The translations under genes and the position numbers were made by a program. 64,000 bases of DNA from Ipomoea triloba (Eukaryota > Streptophyta > Magnoliopsida > Solanales > Convolvulaceae): positions 26,874,118 through 26,938,117 of the forward strand of contig NC_044924.1 in assembly GCF_003576645.1 (NCBI RefSeq). The letters are read 5' to 3'. The notes below the pieces were generated by a model, which was not told the DNA's origin, searched no databases, and saw only the letters and a list, made by a program, of their open reading frames with translations. Shown one piece after another: positions 54,242 through 64,000 of the stretch. The first letter of the stretch is position 1, and every line of letters starts with the position of its first letter.

Positions 54242-56395
54242 CTGGAACAAGACTATAAATGATGAAAATCCAAACTATTTCATAATTCCCAAAGTACAAT
54301 ATAACACAAACACACACATACATACACAGTTACACACACACACACATATACACACAGATACATATATAGCATACATATTTCTTGCAAACTCCCAGTAATA
54401 TAGTGATACAAATCAGGCAGGAAAGGAAAGTTATCAAACCGTTGTTCTCACATTTATAGACAACGGTTTTAAACCGTTGTTTTAAACATGCCTAAATACT
54501 TCAATGAACAATCGAATCACCAAGTTTAAATGTTTATCCAAACACCATCACCAAGTCTAGATACACAATATTCAAAATACACAAGAACTAATCACAAAGT
54601 ATAAATACTTCAATGAACAATCCAATTCACCAAGTTTAAATGTTTATCCAAACACCATCACCAAGTCTAGATACACAATATTCAAAATACACAAGAACTA
54701 ATCACTAAGTCTAAATACTTCAACGAACAATCCAATCACCAAGTTTAAATGTTCACAAAGTTCTAATCAAAAGCATACCTACTATATAACTTGTAGTAAT
54801 ATACTTGCAGCCAAGAAGTCCCAAAGTTCAAGATCTTCATAAACTTTGACAACTTCTCCAATCAAGCAACAACTTACTAGTAGATCACCATACTCCCTAA
54901 ACAAGAACCAAACACAAGTCAATACCATAAAGAGAAATGCATAGAGATGGAACATAATAGACAATTATATTTTATGGGCAAGATGGAAACGAAATGATGC
55001 AACAAAAAAATAAATAAATAAACTCTTATGAGAACCAACAACAATATTTGAGAATATGCTTTCTTAATCCCAATCTTGCTGTCAATCTAGGAACTCAAGC
55101 ACCACTCATACAACATTGACAAATAACACACAAAGAACAATCAAAAACAAGGAAAAGAACCTCCAAATTAAATGCACAAATCCAACCACCTTCCTCTGTA
55201 GTAAATTCACATTTTACATCAAAACACAATACTTATAATCAACATTTTCATGCAAGTAGTTTGCTGATTATTTAAATTTAAAACAAATAGTACCAATAGC
55301 GAAAATCATGTAGGAAAATAGGCCTATCCCAATTAAGAGAACTAATGTAGATCACTAACTTTTCGGTAGAACAAAATGCATTAAGTTAACACACACGATG
55401 GACTTGGGAAATTGACTTTTAATCCAAATATTACTCGAGATTCAGTTTCCTGCCTCACTCATCATTCCAATTGTCACAACAAAAAGCAATTTAGGATAAG
55501 AATCTAGTATAAATTTCTAGAAGACTCGGGACAGCACATACTACTAGGATAGTTAAGGCCACCAATACTTAGTTGATGCTTATGATTAAAAAAAAAAAAC
55601 AAAAAAAAAAAACAAACAAACAAACAATGTAACCTACAACTTGAGGACCTTGAGGTACAGCACTGTAAAATACAGTTCTCATCCCTTAACAACAAAAGAA
55701 TACATGACAAGAATAAGAATGTGTCGTGCAATCAGTAAATGCTTATCAAATACATAAAAAGCTTATACGCAAAACTGTACAGATGCAGAGGGTTGTAAGT
55801 AATGCATCCACTATTAAACAAGGCTAATCATTCAGCATAAAAGAAGTACAACAACATATATATACTAAAAATGGCATTCCATTATAAAATCCAAACGTTA
55901 TAGAAGTAAATAAGTAATGAAAGCCTCATTCCTAGTTTATAAATCTGAAACTTCAACATTCAACAATAAGTTTTAAGGGGTTGAAATCCCAACTGCAGGT
56001 TAACAAAGCCTGGCCCTGAACCACTTGGGCCAAGGGTCATTTCCATGTTCAACCCATGAGCAAGCAACAGTTTCAGACATATCCACAAAATTTTCAGTAC
56101 CTCAGGAGCACATAAAACCAGAAAATTTTCATTTCCTGTGACCTTCAGCTAACAATAAGGTCTTCTCCAAACTATTTCTCCATACAATCAGTTAACTGAA
56201 AACTCAATACTCCAAAATCAAAACAGGAAATTTATGCAAACCCTAGAAAGTTAACTAGAATCAATAAGTAGTACAAGAAAAACAGCATATGGGTTTCTCA
56301 TGTAACATATATATTACAATAACAACAATATTAGAAATAAATCAACAAGAATTGAAATAAATTAAATATAAAATAAAATAAATAAATAAACTTAC
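54242..56395 (-). other. Long presumed first intron of the WDL gene
   Basis: Between the likely 5' exon and the first recognised coding exon. It contains three ~109-bp tandem units (54493-54735), the palindrome ACAACGGTTTTAAACCGTTG (54460-54479) typical of a widespread plant CACTA-derived repeat, and poly-A tracts at 55588-55612. No conserved coding exon was identified, though the minus-strand segment 54893-54779 has splice-like borders. Confidence 0.4.
54493..54735. repeat. ~109-bp tandem repeat, 2.2 copies
   Basis: Units starting 'taaatacttcaatgaacaat' at 54493, 54602 and 54712 share 'accaagtttaaatgtttatc', 'accatcaccaagtctagata' and 'ttcaaaatacacaagaacta'. Confidence 0.85.
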
Positions 56396-56745
56396 CGGCC
56401 GTTCCGAGGTGGTGGCGGTCGCGCTTGGCGTCGGTACGTGGCGGACGCAAGTGAGGCAGCTCCGGCGGAAGAAGGGCGGCTGAGGCTTCAGATCTGTTGG
56501 TGGAGGTGGCGTTTGCGTCGGCTAGGATGGCTTCATCGGCGGCGGAGTCGGGGCGGCGACTGAACGCGGTTCTATTGTTTCAGATCTGTTTTGTGGTCCC
56601 CGGTCGAGGTGGCGCTTGGCGTAGGCGATGATGGATGCTTGCTGTGGCGGAGTCTGAACGGAGGAAATGGCAGGCAGCGACGGATGGTGGTTGTTGTGGC
56701 TTGGTGGCGGATCTGGAGAAAGAAAAAGGTTGGAGATTATACTTG
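56396..56745 (-). promoter_or_regulatory. Likely 5' non-coding exon and promoter end of the WDL gene
   Basis: A GC-rich, on the minus strand pyrimidine-rich, island ending in a consensus splice donor (GTAAG at 56395-56391). The minus strand reads CT/CCG-rich sequence with stops in the frames beginning at its ATGs, which fits a 5' UTR exon of a plant gene. Linking it to the exons at 54.2 kb is inference from position and strand; it could belong to another transcript. Confidence 0.4.
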
Positions 56746-56799
56746 GAATTGGAGGAGGAAATAATGGGGGTTCAGCCGTACGTTCATAACTCTAATTTC

Positions 56800-57170
56800 A
56801 CTTTCCCAAAAAAAAAAAAAACTCTAATTTCATAATTTTTAAAACTTTATGTTTATATTTTACAACTCTATACTCATAATTTTAATTTTAACTCTATATT
56901 TATAGCTTTTGAATTATATATTCACAATTTTAGAACTCTGTATTCATAATTTTATAACTCTATGATCACAATTTTTGAACTCTATATTTGTAATTTTTGA
57001 ACAATATATTCACAATTACAAAACTTTATATATGTTGACAAATTTATAACTCTATGTTTACAATTTAGAAACTCGATATATATTTAACGCTATAACACAA
57101 TTTTTGAATCTATATAACAAAATTGTGAATATAGAATTCAAAAATTGTGAGCATGGAAAGACAATGTTTT
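56800..57170. repeat. AT-rich array of AACTCTATATTCATAATTTT units
   Basis: About ten degenerate ~25-bp units, with one inverted unit near the right end (57110-57150). They match the interior of the GGACCC-type hairpin MITEs at 17845 and 22105. Confidence 0.65.
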
Positions 57171-57319
57171 AAAATATCATTATCTTTATAGTGTTGTGTA
57201 TTTAAGTGTGTTTAAAGATAACACTTATAAAGATCACAGGTGTGTCTCAAATATACTTTAGATAGTAACTATGGCACAATTATTTTCGAGATTTTCGAGC
57301 TCTCTAACGATTATAAGCG

Positions 57320-59882
57320 ATGGAGGGTGTCGAGGAGGCGCCTGAGGATCTGGACTCAATGGAGGTGGTGGATGAAACGCCATCTGGGGTGCAAGAAGAG
57401 GCGAGAGGTGAGGGATCGGAATCGATGGAGGTGGTGGCTGAGACGCCATCTGGAGTCCAGGGTGTGGTTGAAGACAAGGGATTGGAATCGGAGGCTTCCG
57501 ATGTTGTTCCTGAGACCCCGATCGCAGACTAGGGCCCAGCCCAGTGCTCGAATACAACCGACAAGGTTGACGGGGTTGGCCTAAAGAAATCTTATTTGGA
57601 ATCTGTTGTGGGAAAGGAATCGAATTCGATCCCGTTTCTACATGAGGTGATGAGCGATTCCGAAGATGACGCAACCTGTCCGAAGGTCAGATTGACAACT
57701 AAGGAGAAAGAGCGGATCCGTGAACCGTGGAGGCAGACTCTAATCATCAAGGTGATGGGAAGGCAAGTTGGGTACGCGTATAATTGATCGCAATCGACAA
57801 TGACTACTTTTTTGTCCGATTTGGGATGCAGGAAGACATGGAGTATGCAAAGTACGAGGGGCCTTGGATGATTCTCGATCATTACCTGATCGTGAAGGAT
57901 TGGGTCCCGAATTTCGATCCAATAGCGGACACCACTAGGGGTGGGAATAGGCCAGGCCCCTTCATAGGGGCCTACGGCCTGGCCTACTTAGGGCCTAGCC
58001 TGGTCTAGCCTATTTAATAAAAAGGTCAGGCCTAGGCCTAATTAGAAGCCTATTTAGTTAAATAGGCCTAGGCCTATATTTACAAGTCTAGCCTACAAGC
58101 TCGCAAGCCTAGCCTATTTATATATATATATATTATAATATTTATATTTAATATTTAATTATTATATATTACATTTTATATCTAATATATTTATATATAT
58201 ATAATTTAACCCCACTATATATATATATAACCTACAACCCTAATTCCCAATACCCAAATCCCAAATACGACTTACTAATTAGTAAACAATGTTAGATATT
58301 ACTAGTTACTATTGCTATTATACTAAATTGCTAATAATTAGTATTACTAATTACTAGCAATAATTTTGCTAGTCGTTTAGTGTTTACTGTTTACTAGCAA
58401 TGAGTAAAGTAGTAATAATAATGTAATATAAGCCTACTAGTAATTGATTGCAGGATTTATAGATTTGTAGTAATACTAGTAATTAGTAAACAATGCATTG
58501 TTGAATTTTGTATTACAAACTTTTACTTATTAAACTTATGTTGGATATTGTATTATGAAATATGAACTTATGATTTTGTCATTCATTAAGAAATATGAAC
58601 TTAGGTATTTTTTGTTAATTTTTTATAGGTAAACTTTAAAAGGCTTTAAAATGTAGGACTTAAATAGGTTCAAGGCCTATTTAAATAGGCTCAAAGCCTA
58701 TTTAGGATCTATTTTGAAGCCTTTTTAAAGGCCTATATGTTAAATAGGCTTTTAAAAAGGCTTCAGGCCAGGCCAAGCCAACTGTAGGCTCAGGCTTGAG
58801 CCTAAAAAAAAGCCTACATACAGGCTAAGGCCCAGGCCCAAGCTTTAGATTTCCATAGCAGGCCCAAGCCTAATTTTCTAAAGCCCGGCTCGGCCTAGCC
58901 TATTTCCACCCCTAGACACCACGGAGAAAGTGCTAGTCTGGGTGAGATTCCCTCGCCTGCCGGTTAAATATTTCAATATGTTGAGTTTACAGAAGGTTGG
59001 CAACAAACTCGGAAGAATTGTCCGGATTGATCATACCACTAGCTTGGTATCGAGAGGGAAATTCACTAGGGTGTGCGTAGAGAGTGATATCACTAAGCCT
59101 TTGATCTCGCGATTCACTTTGGAAGACAAGGTGTGGCATGTGGCGTATGAGGGGATTCATGTGGTGTGTTTCTCTTGTGGGATGTACGGCCATAAGCAGG
59201 ATCTATGTCCAACGGCGAGCAAGGCGGATGAACGGGAAGGGCAAGAGTTGAGGAGGCGACCACGGACCAGCAACAGGTCGACGGTGTGCAGACGGAAGCG
59301 CCAAGCCGGAGCACCCCGCGCGAGAAACAAAGCGGTTGGTGGAAAGCCGTATGGACCATGGATGATTGCAACAAGACGGTAACGCAGGCAGCCGGCTCAA
59401 ACGAATAGGCAGGGTAAGCTGCCGGACACTGAAGGGCAGAAACAACAGCACAGAAGTGGAAAACTAGGTATGGCTGTGCCAGGATCGCAGTTTGCCCCGC
59501 TAGAGGAGGATGAATCGGCGGTACCACCAGGAGCGGAAGGGAAGGCAGTTGGCGATGAGGAACAGAACGAGGAGGTCGGAACAGGGCGGGATAGTGTGTC
59601 TACCCCTATCACGGGTGTGGGAGGACGACCAAAAAGGGCCAATGTCATCGCAAATGAGAAACAAATTGTGAATGAACCTCGAGGAAGTCAAGCCGAGCCA
59701 ACTACGGGTGCGACAAGCGAGCCAAAAAAGAGAAATTCGGGAGTGAATTCACGTCGCGCTGCGAAGGAAGATGGGCACGTGGTTATTCGTGGCTCTCAGG
59801 GTGGGAAAGTGATCCGGTCTACCACTGTGGCGGAGGAAGCTTCACAAACCGAACATCATGGGGATCCCCCCGGAAGCATTTG
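57320..59882 (+). pseudogene. LINE ORF1 (DUF4283 and zinc knuckle), broken and split by a MITE
   Basis: In order: an acidic N-terminus with two SMEVV(D/A)ETPSGVQ repeats (57320-57530); the DUF4283 region, TLIIKVMGRQVGYAY then DNDYFFVRFGMQEDMEYA and PWMILDHYLIVKDWVP (57600-57930); a 979-bp hAT MITE; then VLVWVRFPRLPVKYF, VGNKLGRIVRID and the CCHC knuckle CFSCGMYGHKQDLC (58930-59215); then an Arg- and Ser-rich tail through 59882 in another frame. Stops at 57530 and 57785 and a frameshift show it is dead. ORF1 proteins of plant L1-type LINEs bind element RNA. Confidence 0.8.
57936..58914. mobile_element. hAT MITE, 979 bp, inserted in LINE ORF1
   Basis: TAGGGGTGGGAATAGGCCAG and 'ctagcctatttccaccccta' ends are inverted. 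The exact 8-bp duplication GACACCAC is at 57928-57935 and 58915-58922. GGCCTA/TAGGCC words are dense near both ends; the centre is AT-rich. Same family as 44567-46222. Confidence 0.9.
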
Positions 59883-60026
59883 ATGCGAAGGGTGATGTGG
59901 TTATGGACATTGAGGTCCAACAAGGGCAGATGACCAAGGATGGGACCTAAGTGGACCCCCCTATGGTTTTGTTTTTCGGTTTTGATTTGTGTTACGCTTT
60001 CTTTTGTTGGTTTCATTATGAATTGA

Positions 60027-62160
60027 ATGTTTTGGAATTGTCAAGGAACGGGGGGTAGTGGGTTCCGCCGCATCCTTAAGAACCTGATTACGGACCATAA
60101 GCCGGCCATTCTTGGGCTAGTTGAACCTAAAGTCTCGGGTGATCATGCTAACAGCATTTGCTCCAGACTAGGGTACTCGGACTGGGTCCGAGTAGAGGCG
60201 GTAGGCTTTAGTGGTGGGATTTGGGTTTTCTGGAACAATAATATGAATGTCTCTATGACTTACACCCACCCACAATTTGTGCTTCTGCAAGTTCAAGAGA
60301 CAAACCACACAGTTTGGAACCTCGTTGTGGTTTAAGGAAGTCCAATGCATAACCTACGGCGACGGCTTTGGTCAGAATTATCGATAGCAAAACGGGGCAT
60401 TTCGGGACCAGTTGTGGTGGCAGGCGATTTTAACTCGGTTACTAGTCTGGGGGAAACAAATAACTATAGATCTTTTTCCTCACAACGTTCCTTAGAGTTT
60501 GTTGCATGGATCCAGGCGGAAGGTTTTATTGACTTGGGTTTTACAGGACCTAAATTTACGTGGAAGCGTGGGAATTCTATCGACACCGAGAAGGGTGCCC
60601 ATCTGGATAGAGTACTAAGTAATATAGAATGGCGCCAGTGTTTCCCTACGACTTGTGTTACGCATATGCCCTGAATTGCGTCGGACCATACTCCCATCCT
60701 GCTGACCGTGAGACCTAAGGGTGGTGGAAGCGGGATAGCAGCTTTCAAATTCCAAGCTGCTTGGTTAATGTCCGACAGCCTGAGCGGGATGGTCCAGAAT
60801 GCTTGGCACAAGGAAAACTCGCTGAAGGAGAACACACGCCGAGTTACAGATGAGCTGACAAAGTGGAATAAAGGAAGTGTTTGGGCATATTTTGCACCAG
60901 AAAAGAAATCTTATGGCTCGGTTAGCAGGGGTTCAGAAGCGCCTCGCAGAAGGGCATCATGGTGGTTTTGCCAAGTTGGAAAGGAAGCTAATGGAAGAAT
61001 ACCAAGAAGTGCTCCAACAGGAGGAGATCATGTGGTTTCAGAGATCAAGGGAGGAGTGGATCGTTTCGGGAGACCGCAACACAACGTACTACCATGCGGC
61101 AACGATAGTTAGAAAAGCTCGTAACAACATTCAAAGTTTACGAGATGAAAATGATGACTGGATTGTGGACCAGGCCCAACTTCAAGACCACGTCCGGGCG
61201 TATTATGTCCGGTTGTTCTCCCAGGATCCAGACTTGTAGTAGAATTCGAACCTGGAAGGAAACTTCCCCATCATCTCGCCGGAGGAGTGGAGGGCGTTCA
61301 ACGCGGAACTAACGAAAAAAGAGGTTCACAACGCCCTATTCGACATGGCCCCGCTCAAGGCGCCAAGGCCGGATGGCTTGCATGCTGTCTTCTATCAGCG
61401 TATGTGGGATGTGGTCGGGGATAGTCTCTACGAGATGGTGAGGAATGCGTTCAATTCGGGGATCTTGCCTGAAGGTTTAAATGAGACGCTGCTTGTATTG
61501 ATTCCCAAAATTGCGTCCCCGGAGACCATCAAACAATTTAGGCCGATTAGCCTTTGCAATGTGAGCTACAGGGTAATCACGAAGACCATTACGAACAGAT
61601 TGAAAAACATCCTTCCGCAGGTGGTCAGTCCGTTCCAAAGTTCTTTTGTTCCCGGGAGGCAAATTTCGGATAATGTCCTTATATACCAAGAGGTGATGCA
61701 CTCTATGCGTACGAGAAGAGGATCGAGGGCGGTTATGGCCATTAAGCTTGATCTGGAAAAGGCCTATGATCGGTTGTCGTGGACTTTCATTCGGTCTATG
61801 CTTCACGAAATCGGCTTTAACGATGGTTGGATAAAACTGATAATGCAATGCATAGAAACTCCGAGCATGTTAGTGCTTTGGAATGGGAATCGCCTTCAGC
61901 AATTTTGTCCAGAGTGAGGCATTCGACAAGGGGACGCCATGTCACCGGCAATCTTTGTCATTTGCTTGGAAAAACTTAGCTAAATGATCGCATACCAGGT
62001 AAGGATGGGGCAGTGGAAGGGTGTTCGATTGGCCCAGGACGGACCTCTTCTATCTCATCTTTGTTTCGCTGACGACATGGTGCTATTTACTGAAGCGTCG
62101 ATGGAGCAAGTTGCCGTAATCAAAGAGTGCATGTCCCGTTTTTGTGTTGCTTCAGGGTCC
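60027..62160 (+). pseudogene. LINE ORF2 (endonuclease and reverse transcriptase), 3'-truncated
   Basis: Endonuclease: WNCQGTGG (60033-60056), VEPKVSG and the active-site VVVAGDFNSV (60410-60440). Reverse transcriptase: PLKAPRPDG (61350, usual G changed to R), FRPISLCNV, SFVPGRQI, AIKLDLEKAYDRL, GIRQGDAMSP and the catalytic FADDMVLF (62068-62091). In-frame stops at 60333, 60672, 61237, 61915 and ~61979, and a frameshift near 60870, inactivate it. Similarity stops abruptly at 62160 before the usual C-terminal zinc-binding and RNase H parts, where an ATT microsatellite and MITE begin. Confidence 0.85.
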
Positions 62161-62378
62161 TAATAATAATAATAATAATAATAATTACTCATTTTAGTCC
62201 CTCGACTATTAAAAATGACATTTTGCCCTCTTTTTAACGGCAGAAGGATGACAAATTTAACGGAGGACCAAATTGGGTATAATTTTACAAGTTAGATGAC
62301 TAAATTGGGTACTTTAATTGTCGAGGGACTAAATCACACATTACCTAATAGTCGAGGGACCAAAATGGGTATTAACTC
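62161..62378. mobile_element. Mutator-like MITE fragment at the LINE break
   Basis: (TAA)n run, then 'cattttagtccctcgactat' on the left and 'aatagtcgagggaccaaaat' + 'gggtattaactc' on the right, inverted; closely related to 457-1273 (same 'gagttaataccca' end). The left terminus is missing. Confidence 0.6.
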
Positions 62379-62385
62379 TATTAAT

Positions 62386-62593
62386 ATTTATTATATTTGT
62401 AGAAGGTTAATTAGTAGTACATTTTGTTATAGTTTCATAACTTGTTTATTTGATAACTTTGCAGGTAGTCCGAATATTGATGCTACAATATGTCCAGTTT
62501 GACCCATAATTTCTACATCAATTTTGCACATGTTTATTTTGAAGTTCATATTTTTGAAAATTAGTATAAATGAGTGTAGTACTTGATTTTGTG

Positions 62594-62624
<31 letters not shown>

Positions 62625-62870
62625 GTAAATTTTTTTGTTAATTTGATACTAATCTTGGAGTACTAGTTTGTCACTTTGTGCATAAACATTTTTAAACAGT
62701 GTTACATCGTCCTATATACCAATTATTTTTGTTGTCAAGATTGATACTGATTTTCTCTTTAATCCAAGCAAGTTGATTGTAGAAAATGAGATGAATTGTA
62801 AATTTATATTAGTTCTAATATATTTAAATAATGCACAATAAGTATTTTACATACAAGATTAACAAATGCT
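62386..62870 (+). repeat. Dispersed repeat, copy 2 (partner 11270-12640)
   Basis: Uninterrupted version of the repeat at 11270, with a (GT)n run at 62590-62607 and poly-T at 62608-62624. It supplies the empty site for the solo LTR-like insertion at 11588. Confidence 0.65.
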
Positions 62871-63464
62871 GCAACAGTAGCTATTTTTGAAATTTAATTT
62901 CTTCATTTTCTGAATTTGAAAGATTGATTACAGCAATGTTGTAGTCTGAGTATCTTTTCAATGCGTCAAATGTGTCACAATGTTCTATTGCTCTACATTG
63001 ACATTTTTAATAATGAGTTTAAATCAATTTATTGGATTATTTGAATGTATTCGTTGTCAACAAATCCTCCCTAAGTTAATATGATTGACTTCAAACTGTT
63101 TTTTTTTTTAAATTTCCATCTTATTAACATAATATTTGGTAAATAAATATATAACATTATTTTGTAGTATAACTTTGATATTTAATTAAAAGATAGTACA
63201 TTGTAAAAAGAAAACAATGAACATTGTAGTGAATATAATTAATTAATAAATTTGAAGGTAATGAATTTTTGCATTGTAACAGACAAAATAACTAATGAAA
63301 TTATATATCTTTTTAAATTTTATGATAATGAATATTTTTTTTTTGAATAAAGGCATTGTAGACATCAAATTATAAATTATATATAGAAATGCATATGTAT
63401 TATTTTTTTGTTGTAACTACTAAATTATTTAATTTAATAAGAGTAATAGAGTGGGTACTTAATT
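62871..63464. other. AT-rich spacer
   Basis: No gene recognised. Confidence 0.25.
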
Positions 63465-63630
63465 TTGATTAATATAATCTAACATATTCGTAGTATATGT
63501 TCAACAATTATGCCAACTTTGATTGGGATGAATTTCGAACCTAAGACCTTTCTTATAAAAATTAATGGGTAAGTTAAAAGTTAACGGAGTATTAACGGAT
63601 AATCATATAACTAATTAAGGATAAATAGGA
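63465..63630 (+). repeat. Dispersed repeat with partners at 12860 and 16265
   Basis: 'atctaacatattcgtagtat', 'caacaattatgccaactttg' and 'tttcgaacctaagacctttc'. Confidence 0.5.
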
Positions 63631-63747
63631 GCCAAGGACCTTGTGGTCCAGTGGCATCAAACCCTTTCCTTTATACGGGAGGGGGAGGTGGTAGTTATGA
63701 ACAGATACTGCATTCTAATAGAGTTAGTAGTATTCAAAAAAAAAGAG
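63631..63747 (+). mobile_element. SINE with target duplication
   Basis: GCCAAGGACCTTGTGGTCCA head with box A TGGTCCAGTGG; internally shortened, so box B is missing; body end 'gaacagatactgcattctaa' and an A-rich tail. Flanked by GGATAAATAGGA (63619-63630) and GGATAAATTAGGA (63748-63760). Confidence 0.7.
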
Positions 63748-63760
63748 GATAAATTAGGAA

Positions 63761-64000
63761 ATATGAAGGAAAAATATAAATCTAAACAATGTGAACCATC
63801 CATTTGATTAAATAATTTGAAGGCCATTTTTTTTTACCCATTATAGGCCTAACTTTTTTTTGCTCTTATTAATATAGTAGATTTTCTTACAAAACTTTTA
63901 TACTATATCATATATTTTTATAAAATCCTAAATAAATTTATGTATTGCAATTGAATATAGATAACTAAATGTAATTGCCACAAAAACAAAACATATTATA
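63761..64000. other. AT-rich end of window
   Basis: No feature recognised. Confidence 0.25.

Noticed and set aside
59114..59691. Minus-strand ORFs over the LINE ORF1 tail
   Set aside because: Antisense shadows of the DUF4283/CCHC region, which has clear family similarity on the plus strand.

Overview
The window is plant nuclear DNA: AT-rich, intron-bearing genes with GT..AG splice sites, TATA boxes and AATAAA signals, set among many transposon remnants. The three barwin-type PR-4 genes look like those of asterid eudicots such as the Solanaceae and relatives. I cannot name the species.

Real host genes are few. (1) Three related two-exon PR-4 (barwin, no hevein domain) genes lie on the + strand at 1849-2898, 20313-21820 and 46744-48032. 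They share promoters, intron position and 3' ends, so they form a locally duplicated family that was later spread apart by transposons. A duplicated ~1 kb block (32.9-33.9 kb and 48.2-49.1 kb) is probably the old 3' flank of copies 2 and 3. Copy 1 lacks a conserved barwin cysteine and copy 3 has lost the usual stop codon. (2) A minus-strand TPX2-domain microtubule-binding gene (WAVE-DAMPENED2-like) has five recognisable coding exons at 51832-54241 and a likely 5' non-coding exon near 56.4-56.7 kb.

Most of the rest is mobile DNA. The largest element is a Ty3/gypsy retrotransposon of the Tat type (dual RNase H) at 22557-31266, bounded by TG..CA LTRs and an exact 5-bp duplication (ATACT). It has gag, protease, reverse transcriptase and two RNase H domains, but no integrase. 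In place of integrase it carries a GC-rich palindromic minisatellite, a ~230-bp in-frame fragment of an AGO4-clade Argonaute gene, a hAT-like scrap and a second polypurine tract/LTR start. A 1.6-kb perfect repeat inside it ends at a single N and is probably an assembly fault.

Other mobile DNA: a 2.7-kb solo LTR (37159-39883), an 0.8-kb solo LTR-like insert (11588-12409), a TRIM-like miniature element (43794-44177), and a decayed LINE (57.3-62.2 kb) split by a 979-bp hAT MITE. There are several hAT elements with 8-bp duplications, at least six long-TIR Mutator-like MITEs (several with exact 9-11 bp duplications), Helitron termini, and tRNA-derived SINEs.

Layout: 0-5 kb PR-4 copy 1 with nested MITEs; 5-16 kb AT-rich Helitron/MITE/SINE debris with an initiator-tRNA pseudogene; 16-20 kb small ORFs and MITEs; 20-22 kb PR-4 copy 2; 22.5-31.3 kb the chimeric retrotransposon; 32-46 kb nested hAT, MULE and LTR remnants with a 520-bp gap; 46.7-48 kb PR-4 copy 3; 48-51 kb duplicated flank and SINEs; 51.8-56.8 kb the TPX2 gene; 57-62 kb the LINE; 62-64 kb dispersed repeats. 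The host genes have no evident shared pathway. PR-4 proteins are secreted defence proteins, and the TPX2 protein acts on the cytoskeleton.
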